Below, piece by piece: positions 1 through 5,398 of a DNA stretch of 6,617 nt. Below the pieces are notes generated by a model, which did no database searches, had not been told where the DNA came from, and worked only from the letters and a program-made list of their open reading frames with translations. Numbering within the stretch: position 1 is the first letter of the stretch; the number at the start of each line of letters is the position of its first letter. The position numbers and the translations under genes were made by a program. Origin of the DNA: Acidobacteriota bacterium (lineage in GTDB: Bacteria; Acidobacteriota; Terriglobia; Terriglobales; Acidobacteriaceae); contig QIAS01000119.1 in assembly GCA_003225615.1 (NCBI GenBank), positions 1 through 6,617 on the forward strand, in the 5' to 3' direction.

Positions 1-123
1 CTGTTTTGAGCACCGAGGCAACACTCAATCAAGGTGGCATGCATAGGGCAGGCACAAAGACGAGCTAATTGGGAGCAATTATAACCGAGGTGGGAAACAG
101 GCGACCGCGCACTTAAGCTGCCG

Positions 124-142
124 TAAAACGCGGCGAGCCGCA
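124..142 (-). terminator. Possible weak intrinsic terminator of the LysM/DUF4015 gene
   Basis: Read on the minus strand, a GC-rich stem (GCGG, loop CTCG, CCGC) lies about 15 nt past the stop codon and is followed by GTTTTA. The stem has only 4 to 5 pairs and the U tract only four residues, so this is a weak candidate. A second small inverted repeat (GGCTAG/CTAGCC, 155-172) overlaps the stop codon itself but has no U tract. Confidence 0.3.
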
Positions 143-156
143 TCTCTAGAGCCGGG

Positions 157-1662
157 CTAGGGACGGCTAGCCGGGATGTCTGCGGCGTTTGGCGCAAGGG
201 GCGCTATGGCCTGCGTGATCTTGGTCAGTTCATCGCCGCGGAAATACTGGCCCTTGGCGGCACGCATCTCAGGCATGGCCGCATAGGGCTTGCTGTAGTC
301 GTTGTTGGCGTTCCAGAACAAGAACCCAATTCCGCCTTTATTCTTCGCCGTCAGCACCTGCGTTTCAATGTACTTAGGTGAATAAGTGCGGGTACGCCAA
401 CGGAACGCCTGTAACCAGGGACGGAGAACGACTCCGCTGCCCTTGGTGATTGTCTGAAACCGGTCCATCGATTCACCGATGAAGTGCTCCGGGGCGTCGC
501 CGGGGTGGGCGTAACCATCCATACCGAAGAAATGCGATGGGTAGATCATGGGCGAGAGCACATCGCAATATTTTGCCATGCCAACAATATCCTGCCCCGT
601 ATGAGCCAGATCTACCTGCCGCTGCCAGGCCATGATGCCGAACACGTCCAAGGACAACAGGACTCCGCTGGGGTGGATTTCTTCGTAAGCATGCTTCAGG
701 AAATCCGTAATGACATCAGTGCGATGCCAGGTGGGGTGCTCTTTCTGGAACACGAAGCTGGCGTCTTTTTGGTCGCCTTCGGCCGGGAAGCGGACGTAGT
801 CGAACTGGACTTCATCTGCGCCGGACTCGGCCGCTTTCTTGGCCAGAGCAATGTCATAGTCCTGAACTTTGGGCTGGGAGGGGTCGGTCCAGACCAGCTT
901 GCCGTTCTCGCGCCAGGCTTGGCCGGTGCGATGCGACTTTACGGCCAGCTCAGGATGGGTAACCACCAGGCGCTCATCGCGAAAGATTGCAATGCGCGCA
1001 ATGGCATGCATGCCTTGGGAGTGAATAAAGCGCGTTAATTTGGGCAGATCAGAGATATAGGGATGGCGCCCGCCAACCGCCAGCGGGTGATCGAAGGGGA
1101 TATTGACGATTCCGTCGCTATCCTTGATATCGAAAACCACCGAGTTGCCGCCCAGTTCACGCCAACGCCGGATAATCCGTAACCCGTGTTCGCTGCTGGC
1201 CATAACGCCAGTCAGGTAGACGGCGCGGACTTCGAAGTCGCGGGCCACAGCAATGGACTTTTCGACGATGGGGGCGTCCAGAATGCCGGGGATAATGACG
1301 TACTCCCCTGCCTTAAGCATGTTGCCGCGGCGATCTCCATTCGCCTTGCGAATGGCATCGCTCAACTCAGCGGATGTCAAATAGGAGGTTTTCTTAACGA
1401 ATTGCCGGGCTACGGAGGCGATATTCTCGCCCCGTTTTGCCGTGTATAGGGCGCTGCCGGGGGGTGCTACGACGGCTGGCTGTAAGTCTGAAGGTTCGGG
1501 CGCCTTGACAGCGGGAGCGTTCGTTCTGGAAGCCGGAACCAGTTGAGCGGGTTGCGATTGTGCCGCGAAAGCGGGGGAAGCAATGGAACTCAGGCGCCAA
1601 CCCACGCCGACCAGCAGCACGCATATGACGATAACAATGGTTGCAACAGTCCAACGACTCAA
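157..1662 (-). CDS. Membrane-anchored/exported LysM plus DUF4015 putative glycoside hydrolase
   Basis: This is a 501-residue protein. A hydrophobic N-terminal segment (about residues 5-22) is followed by an AFA-AQ stretch (31-35), so it is a signal peptide or a membrane anchor. A Pro/Ala-rich linker leads to a LysM-like module (about 73-126, from YTAKRGENIASVA to the YVIIPG end), which in this family binds peptidoglycan or related glycans. The rest (about 145-455) matches DUF4015 (PF13200), a TIM-barrel-type family classed as putative glycosyl hydrolase. Recognisable blocks are VVFDIKDSDG (about 175-184), GADEVQFDYVRFP (281-293), LSLDVFGIMAW (336-346), DVLSPMIYPSHF (367-378) and GIGFLFWNANNDY (444-456). 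The acidic residue of QFDYVRFP is a plausible active-site residue by analogy, but substrate and activity are unproven. The start chosen is TTG at 1662, because a strong GGGAGGAG lies 3 to 5 nt upstream. A start at TTG 1677 would place that sequence inside the gene. The gene diverges from the Clp-like ATPase gene. On its upstream side a CATAAT (plus 1693-1698) could be a -10 element, but no good -35 is visible. Confidence 0.85.
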   Translation of the reverse strand: MSRWTVATIVIVICVLLVGVGWRLSSIASPAFAAQSQPAQLVPASRTNAPAVKAPEPSDLQPAVVAPPGSALYTAKRGENIASVARQFVKKTSYLTSAELSDAIRKANGDRRGNMLKAGEYVIIPGILDAPIVEKSIAVARDFEVRAVYLTGVMASSEHGLRIIRRWRELGGNSVVFDIKDSDGIVNIPFDHPLAVGGRHPYISDLPKLTRFIHSQGMHAIARIAIFRDERLVVTHPELAVKSHRTGQAWRENGKLVWTDPSQPKVQDYDIALAKKAAESGADEVQFDYVRFPAEGDQKDASFVFQKEHPTWHRTDVITDFLKHAYEEIHPSGVLLSLDVFGIMAWQRQVDLAHTGQDIVGMAKYCDVLSPMIYPSHFFGMDGYAHPGDAPEHFIGESMDRFQTITKGSGVVLRPWLQAFRWRTRTYSPKYIETQVLTAKNKGGIGFLFWNANNDYSKPYAAMPEMRAAKGQYFRGDELTKITQAIAPLAPNAADIPASRP

Positions 1663-1664
1663 AG

Positions 1665-1675
1665 TCTCCTCCCCC
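1665..1675 (-). promoter_or_regulatory. Shine-Dalgarno that decides the LysM/DUF4015 start
   Basis: On the minus strand GGGGGAGGAGA ends two bases before the TTG at 1662-1660. Its GGGAGG core is 5 nt from that codon. The position supports the TTG at 1662 over the in-frame TTG at 1677, which lies upstream of this site. Confidence 0.65.
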
Positions 1676-1869
1676 AAACGAACGATTCAAATATTATGCC
1701 GTCAACGCAGTTGTTGCCAGTTACTTCCGGCCAATCACAGCGGCAATCCCATCACAGTTTCAGAATGCCACGGTTTGGGAAATCCAGAGCTACTGTTATT
1801 CCTGTAAAGCGGCCCCAAAAACTTCCCGATTGCGCAAATTATTTCTCTTAACTCTGTGCTAAGCCACGA

Positions 1870-1888
1870 CTTCCGCGTAGCCCGGAAG
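1870..1888. repeat. Stem-loop in the divergent spacer
   Basis: CTTCCG and CGGAAG form a perfect 6-bp inverted repeat around a 7-nt loop (CGTAGCC). There is no following T tract on either strand, so it does not look like an intrinsic terminator. It may be a leader RNA hairpin or chance. Confidence 0.35.
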
Positions 1889-1978
1889 CTTCTAGCAGCA
1901 TCTAACCAGACCGAAAGCAGGAAATGGGCAGCTCAAATGAGGATGGCGAGTCGTTTGCAGGATAGAGGCCGGAAGCGA

Positions 1979-1995
1979 GTGACAGAATTTGTCAC
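1979..1995. promoter_or_regulatory. Perfect inverted repeat, candidate operator upstream of the Clp-like gene
   Basis: GTGACAGAATTTGTCAC consists of 6-bp arms (GTGACA/TGTCAC) around GAATT, ending 75 bp before the ATPase start codon. The size, symmetry and A/T-rich centre are typical of a dimeric repressor or activator site. It does not match the spacing of a CRP site (TGTGA-N6-TCACA) or an FNR site (TTGAT-N4-ATCAA), so no regulator can be named. Confidence 0.4.
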
Positions 1996-2070
1996 CCGGT
2001 TCCGCAAGCAACGACACGCACTCCCAGGAAGAGGTAGAAAGGCCCAGGAAAGGCAAGGGCCAAAGACCCT

Positions 2071-3234
2071 ATGAAAACCAACCTCGCCACAGTGCTCGAC
2101 CCGACCCGTCGCAGCAACGATGCCAGAGACTTTGAAGGTGCCATGCGCCGCAAAATCGTCGGTCAGGACCAGGCCGTCGAGAAAGTGGCGGAGATCTACC
2201 AGATGTTTCTGGCGGGCCTGAACCCGCCGGGGCGCCCGGTAGGAAACCTCCTGTTCCTCGGACCCACTGGCTCCGGGAAGACCCGGGTCGTGGAGGCGAT
2301 GGCAGAAGCGATGTTTGGCGACGCACGCGCCTGCATCAAAATCGATTGCGCGGAATTCCAACACTCCCATGAAATCGCCAAACTGATTGGTTCGCCTCCG
2401 GGCTACCTGGGACACCGGGAGACGCACCCGCTGCTGACCCAGGAAGCGCTCAACCAGTGGCACACGGACAAGTTGAAGCTCTCGATTTTGCTCTTCGACG
2501 AGATCGAGAAAGCCTCCGATGCGCTGTGGCAGCTGCTGCTCGGAATTTTGGACAAGGCAACACTCACGCTGGGTGATAACCGACGCGTTGATCTCTCGCA
2601 GTGCATCATCATCATGACCTCGAACCTGGGGGCAGGGGAGATGTGCACCCTCGCCGACGGTGGTCTGGGCTTTGCGCAGAAACCAAAACAGGTGGATGCA
2701 GCCTTCGACGAAAAGATTGATCGCACCGCGGTAGAAGCGGCGCGCCGGAAGTTCACGCCTGAGTTCATGAACCGCATTGACAAGGTCGTGGTGTTCAAGA
2801 CCTTGCGTCCGGAGCACCTGCAACAGATCCTCGAGATCGAGTTGGGGATGGTGCAGCAGCGCATCCTGATGGCGGCGGGCGCAAACCAGTTCGTGTTCAA
2901 CTGCACTTCGGAAGCGAAAGGCTTTTTGCTGCAGGAGGGCACGGATCCCAAATACGGCGCGCGCCACTTGAAGCGTGCGATCGAGCGGAACATCGTGTTC
3001 CCCCTGGCCAATCTGGTGGCTACCGGCCAAGTCAAACTCGGCGACTTCGTTCGCATTGACTTGGGCGCGGAGGACCGCATGGCCTTTGTCAAAGAGGCGG
3101 AAGGCGCCATGGTGCCGGTGTTGCTCGAGCGTTACGGATCCGCCGCAGGCGCAGCACCGCTGGCGGCTCGCACCGCTCGCGCGGCTTCAAATCGGCGCGA
3201 ATTTGGCGCCACGCCAGTGCCGGATAGCAAGTAG
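2071..3234 (+). CDS. Stand-alone Clp/HSP100 D2-type AAA+ ATPase (putative unfoldase)
   Basis: This 387-residue cytoplasmic protein has one AAA+ module closely resembling the second ATPase domain of ClpA, ClpB and ClpC. It opens with the GQDQAVEKVAE block (31-41). Then come Walker A GPTGSGKT (64-71), the pore loop GSPPGYLG (107-114, Tyr112), and Walker B LLFDEIEKA (140-148, Asp143/Glu144). Sensor 1 is TSNLG (183-187, Asn185), the arginine finger lies in FTPEFMNRID (228-237, Arg235), and sensor 2 is GAR (296-298) in the small C-terminal subdomain. All residues expected for ATP hydrolysis and substrate threading are present. Unlike ClpB or ClpC (above 800 residues), it has no N-domain, D1 or middle domain. 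Unlike ClpX, it has no N-terminal zinc-binding domain. After sensor 1, GGLGF (197-201) sits where ClpA and ClpC carry their ClpP-docking tripeptide. Residues from about 350 are an Ala/Pro-rich tail. The ATG at 2071 has only a poor Shine-Dalgarno (AAGGG about 11 nt upstream). ATG at codon 25 is preceded by GAAGGTG but would trim sequence just before the conserved start. The gene is monocistronic, ended by a strong terminator. Confidence 0.9.
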   Translation: MKTNLATVLDPTRRSNDARDFEGAMRRKIVGQDQAVEKVAEIYQMFLAGLNPPGRPVGNLLFLGPTGSGKTRVVEAMAEAMFGDARACIKIDCAEFQHSHEIAKLIGSPPGYLGHRETHPLLTQEALNQWHTDKLKLSILLFDEIEKASDALWQLLLGILDKATLTLGDNRRVDLSQCIIIMTSNLGAGEMCTLADGGLGFAQKPKQVDAAFDEKIDRTAVEAARRKFTPEFMNRIDKVVVFKTLRPEHLQQILEIELGMVQQRILMAAGANQFVFNCTSEAKGFLLQEGTDPKYGARHLKRAIERNIVFPLANLVATGQVKLGDFVRIDLGAEDRMAFVKEAEGAMVPVLLERYGSAAGAAPLAARTARAASNRREFGATPVPDSK

Positions 3235-3256
3235 CTTAAGTTATTGGACCCAAACA

Positions 3257-3288
3257 GGGTGCCGGAATTCCCGGCACCCTTTTCTTCT
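3257..3288 (+). terminator. Strong intrinsic terminator after the Clp-like gene
   Basis: A perfect 9-bp stem (GGGTGCCGG/CCGGCACCC) with an AATTC loop is followed immediately by TTTTCTTCT. It starts about 22 nt past the ATPase stop codon and separates that gene from the downstream protease gene, which must therefore have its own promoter. Confidence 0.92.
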
Positions 3289-3411
3289 ATATGATGGACC
3301 GCTCTGGGTAATTCCTGAGCTCATAGTTTAAGCATTGCCCACCTCTGTGACGATCATTCCGAAGGGGCACGACGCATCTAAATCAATAATAGGGAAGTTG
3401 GGTTTTTAGCC

Positions 3412-3418
3412 GGGAGGA
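3412..3418 (+). promoter_or_regulatory. Shine-Dalgarno of the M48 protease gene
   Basis: GGGAGGA lies 3 nt upstream of the ATG at 3422 (its GGAGG core is 4 nt away). The second in-frame ATG at 3428 would have 10 nt spacing and is a possible alternative start. Both keep the signal peptide intact. Confidence 0.7.
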
Positions 3419-3421
3419 ACC

Positions 3422-4837
3422 ATGGACATGAGATCGCTGCGGACGCGTGTGCTCGCGGTTGTGCTCGCAATCTGTCTCAGCGCGCCGGGGGCCTTGCAGG
3501 CGCGCGTCACACCTACGCATGGTTTTGACTTGTTTTCCGCGCAGGAAGAGGTTCAGGCAGGGCAACAGGCGGCGACGCAGGTGCCGAAGCAGCTTCCAGT
3601 ACTGCCGGATTCCGATCCCGTCGCACGATATGTACAACGCCTGGGCGCCGAATTAGCCGGGCATGCTCCGGGAGAAAAGTGGCCTTACAACTTCCACGTA
3701 GTCAACCAGAAGGAGATCAACGCCTTTGCGCTTCCCGGCGGGCCTGTCTATGTGAATGTGGGGACCATCCAGGCAGCCGATAATGAAGCCGAGCTAGCCG
3801 GCGTGATGGCCCACGAGATTTCCCACGTCGTGCAACGCCACGGGACTCGGGCCGCCACCAAGCAAATGGCCGCGCAGTTGCCGCTCGCCATCCTGGGCGG
3901 GATTTTTGGGCGAGGCGCCTTGTCGCAGATGGCGCAACTGGGTATTTCGTTCGGCGTGGGCTCCTACTTTTTGAAAAACTCCCGCCAAGCGGAGAAAGAA
4001 GCCGATCTGCTCGGCAGCAATATCATGTACGACACCGGTTTCAATCCGCAGGCAATGGCGCAGTTCTTCGAGAAAATACAACAGCAAGGCGGCTCGCGAG
4101 CCCCACAATTCTTGAGCGATCACCCCGATCCGGGCAACCGGGTGGAGTACGTGATGACGGAGGTGGATACTCTGCCTCGAAAGCAGTATCGCGGGGATAG
4201 CTCGGAGTTCCGTGACATCAAGCAGCGCGTGGGGGGAATGAGACCGCTTACCGCACAGCAGATTGCGGCACAACAAAAGAGTGGCGGCTTTTCGGGCGCA
4301 GGCCAAGCGGGAGCTCCCTCTGGCAGTACGGGACAACCCGGCTCCGATGTCGCTCCCAGCGCCAACCTGCGCGCGCTTAACCATAGCGATTTCCAGATTT
4401 CCTATCCCGACAACTGGCAGGTATTTGGCGACCAGAATTCCGCCGTCACCATTGCTCCGCAGAGTGGCATTTCCCAGAATGCGATTGCTTATGGCGTGAT
4501 GATCAGCGGCTACCAACCCGAGGACCCGAATGCCAGCCTCGACCAGAATACGCACGAGCTGATCAATTCGCTCCGCCAGTCCAACCCCGACCTGCGGCAG
4601 ATCGGCAATGACGAGAGTATTCGGATTAATGGCGTCGCCGGCAGATCAGCGGATTTGATTGGAGTATCACCAGTGCAAGATCGTCGCGGGAGCAGCGTGC
4701 GCGAACGCGACTGGCTCGTTACGATGAAACGCAGCGACGGGAACGTGATTTATCTGATCTTCATTGCGCCCGACCCGGAATTCGGCCGGTTGCGGCCCAC
4801 CTTTGAAGAAATGCTGAGAAGTTTCCGTTTGCGCTAA
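3422..4837 (+). CDS. Exported M48-family zinc metalloprotease (BepA/YfgC-like) with extra C-terminal domain
   Basis: This 471-residue protein has an N-terminal signal peptide: basic start, hydrophobic core about 9-20, likely cleavage after LQA at 27. The M48 peptidase domain spans about 40-250. It has the zinc site HEISH (131-135) and the third ligand in the ExxxD block EKEAD (Glu191, Asp195), separated by a hydrophobic stretch (153-183). HPDP (234-237) resembles the conserved His-Pro segment whose histidine acts as a regulatory switch in E. coli BepA; that equivalence is inferred. Proteins of this family degrade or help fold misassembled envelope proteins. E. coli BepA continues into TPR repeats. 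Here a Gly/Ser/Gln-rich linker (about 283-315) leads instead to a roughly 150-residue domain running from FQISYPDNWQVFG (324-336) to FEEMLRSFRLR (461-471). The pattern 'YPDNW ... F..ML.SF' resembles the PsbP/Mog1-like fold. The gene has its own Shine-Dalgarno and follows a strong terminator. It converges on the small gene at 4892, and I see no terminator in the 54-bp gap. Confidence 0.9.
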   Translation: MDMRSLRTRVLAVVLAICLSAPGALQARVTPTHGFDLFSAQEEVQAGQQAATQVPKQLPVLPDSDPVARYVQRLGAELAGHAPGEKWPYNFHVVNQKEINAFALPGGPVYVNVGTIQAADNEAELAGVMAHEISHVVQRHGTRAATKQMAAQLPLAILGGIFGRGALSQMAQLGISFGVGSYFLKNSRQAEKEADLLGSNIMYDTGFNPQAMAQFFEKIQQQGGSRAPQFLSDHPDPGNRVEYVMTEVDTLPRKQYRGDSSEFRDIKQRVGGMRPLTAQQIAAQQKSGGFSGAGQAGAPSGSTGQPGSDVAPSANLRALNHSDFQISYPDNWQVFGDQNSAVTIAPQSGISQNAIAYGVMISGYQPEDPNASLDQNTHELINSLRQSNPDLRQIGNDESIRINGVAGRSADLIGVSPVQDRRGSSVRERDWLVTMKRSDGNVIYLIFIAPDPEFGRLRPTFEEMLRSFRLR

Positions 4838-4891
4838 CGGAGGCGGGCGGCCAGGCAAAATCAATTGAGTCGAGATAAGAGTTAGCTCTGC

Positions 4892-5101
4892 TTACCGGAT
4901 GTGGTTGAGGGCTTCGTTGACTGCGCCTTCCTCGGGCTTACACTCATGCTTTTCGAAGTCGGATTGCAGTTGCCGTTTAGCCTTGTCCGCATCGATGAGA
5001 AATTCCTGTCGGGTGCGGAAGACTAATCTGCAAACATCGCAGTAGGCCATGCTTGGGGTGGCGCCAATAAACTTCGCGATCTGAAGATTCCGGTCCGGCA
5101 T
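4892..5101 (-). CDS. Small CxxC...HxC zinc-type hypothetical protein
   Basis: This is a 69-residue protein from an ATG at 5101. An in-frame TTG at 5125 would add eight residues, and neither start has a clear Shine-Dalgarno. It has Cys21-x2-Cys24, then His52-x-Cys54, with an acidic/basic helical stretch between them. That is a plausible CCHC zinc site separated by a 27-residue insert (CDVC ... KHEC). There is no signal peptide or membrane segment, so it is probably cytoplasmic. I recognise this style of short protein (PDRN... SMAYCDVC... F.KHEC) as a recurrent acidobacterial hypothetical family, from memory rather than a search. Its function is unknown. It could bind nucleic acid or protein, but nothing here shows which. 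It is transcribed divergently from the peroxidase gene and convergently with the M48 protease gene. Confidence 0.7.
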   Translation of the reverse strand: MPDRNLQIAKFIGATPSMAYCDVCRLVFRTRQEFLIDADKAKRQLQSDFEKHECKPEEGAVNEALNHIR

Positions 5102-5168
5102 TCCAACATCATGGCAGGGCTGCAATCACACAGTCAAATGTGCCTAACGTTTCTGATGGGCACTACGC

Positions 5169-5178
5169 TCAGCGCTGA
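5169..5178. repeat. Ten-bp perfect palindrome
   Basis: TCAGCGCTGA is self-complementary and flanked by CGCTC and GAGCG nearby (5166-5186). It lies about 70 bp upstream of the small zinc-type gene's start, in the divergent spacer. It could be an operator half of that promoter region or chance. Confidence 0.2.
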
Positions 5179-5208
5179 CACGAGCGAATGCCTGGAATCA
5201 TTCTGAAT

Positions 5209-5239
5209 TTCGCGAAGTCACGTGAAGCCGTGACGCGAA
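5209..5239. repeat. Long imperfect hairpin in the divergent spacer
   Basis: The outer arms TTCGC (5209-5213) and GCGAA (5235-5239) and the inner arms GTCACG (5217-5222) and CGTGAC (5229-5234) enclose a TGAAGC loop, with only a 3-nt bulge between the stems. No T tract follows on either strand, so termination is unlikely. An operator or an RNA leader structure is possible. It is followed by a smaller hairpin, GGCGG-CACT-CCGCC, at 5247-5260. Confidence 0.45.
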
Positions 5240-5264
5240 TCACCCCGGCGGCACTCCGCCCTCG

Positions 5265-5270
5265 CTAGAA
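5265..5270 (+). promoter_or_regulatory. Candidate -10 element of the peroxidase promoter
   Basis: TAGAAT differs from the TATAAT consensus at one base and lies about 130 bp upstream of the peroxidase start. No good -35 hexamer lies 16-18 bp upstream; that space is occupied by the GGCGG/CCGCC hairpin. If real, it would give a leader of roughly 120 nt. Confidence 0.3.
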
Positions 5271-5388
5271 TCTTCTTATCCAGGTTTTCAGGAATCAATG
5301 CCGGATCTCGCCTGCAGACCAGAGGCCATTAGACGCTTTCTTCGAGGAGTACCACCTTATAACGAGAGCCGGAACGTCGCGTTTTGTT

Positions 5389-5393
5389 GGAGG
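5389..5393 (+). promoter_or_regulatory. Shine-Dalgarno that decides the peroxidase start
   Basis: GGAGG ends 5 nt before the ATG at 5399. A TTG at 5384 in the same frame lies upstream of it and has no ribosome site of its own, so ATG 5399 is preferred. Confidence 0.8.
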
Positions 5394-5398
5394 ATTCC

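Larger units (their letters stand above)
1663..2070. other. Divergent intergenic region with no convincing gene
   Basis: This spacer separates the minus-strand LysM gene from the plus-strand Clp-like ATPase gene and should hold both promoters, though I cannot place a full -35/-10 pair for either. It contains a stem-loop (1870-1888), a 17-bp inverted repeat (1979-1995), and CCCAGGAA repeated at 2023-2030 and 2043-2050, 20 bp apart. A 72-codon frame with a GTG start (1856-2074) ends in an ATGA overlap with the ATPase start, but it is arginine-rich, lacks a Shine-Dalgarno and resembles no family I know. Other short frames here also lack ribosome sites. Confidence 0.6.

Noticed and set aside
78..83. 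Perfect minus-strand TATAAT downstream of the LysM gene
   Set aside because: No -35 hexamer lies 16-18 bp upstream, and any target gene would be outside the window, so it cannot be supported as a promoter.
484..1038. A 184-codon plus-strand frame inside the LysM/DUF4015 gene
   Set aside because: It is a shadow of the conserved minus-strand protein, with no ribosome site or domain.
1708..1726. Minus-strand TGGCA...TGC resembling a sigma-54 -24/-12 promoter
   Set aside because: The GG and GC elements are 10 bp apart instead of the required 12.
1543..1862. Short plus-strand frames in the divergent spacer
   Set aside because: They overlap the start of the LysM gene, are low in recognisable sequence and lack Shine-Dalgarno sites.
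1933..3030. A 365-codon open frame on the minus strand opposite the ATPase gene
   Set aside because: It lies antisense to a gene with intact Clp motifs, has no recognisable domain and no ribosome site, and reflects the G+C-rich third positions of the real gene.
4870..4890. AGAG/CTCT hairpin between the convergent genes as a bidirectional terminator
   Set aside because: It has only four base pairs and no T tract on either strand.
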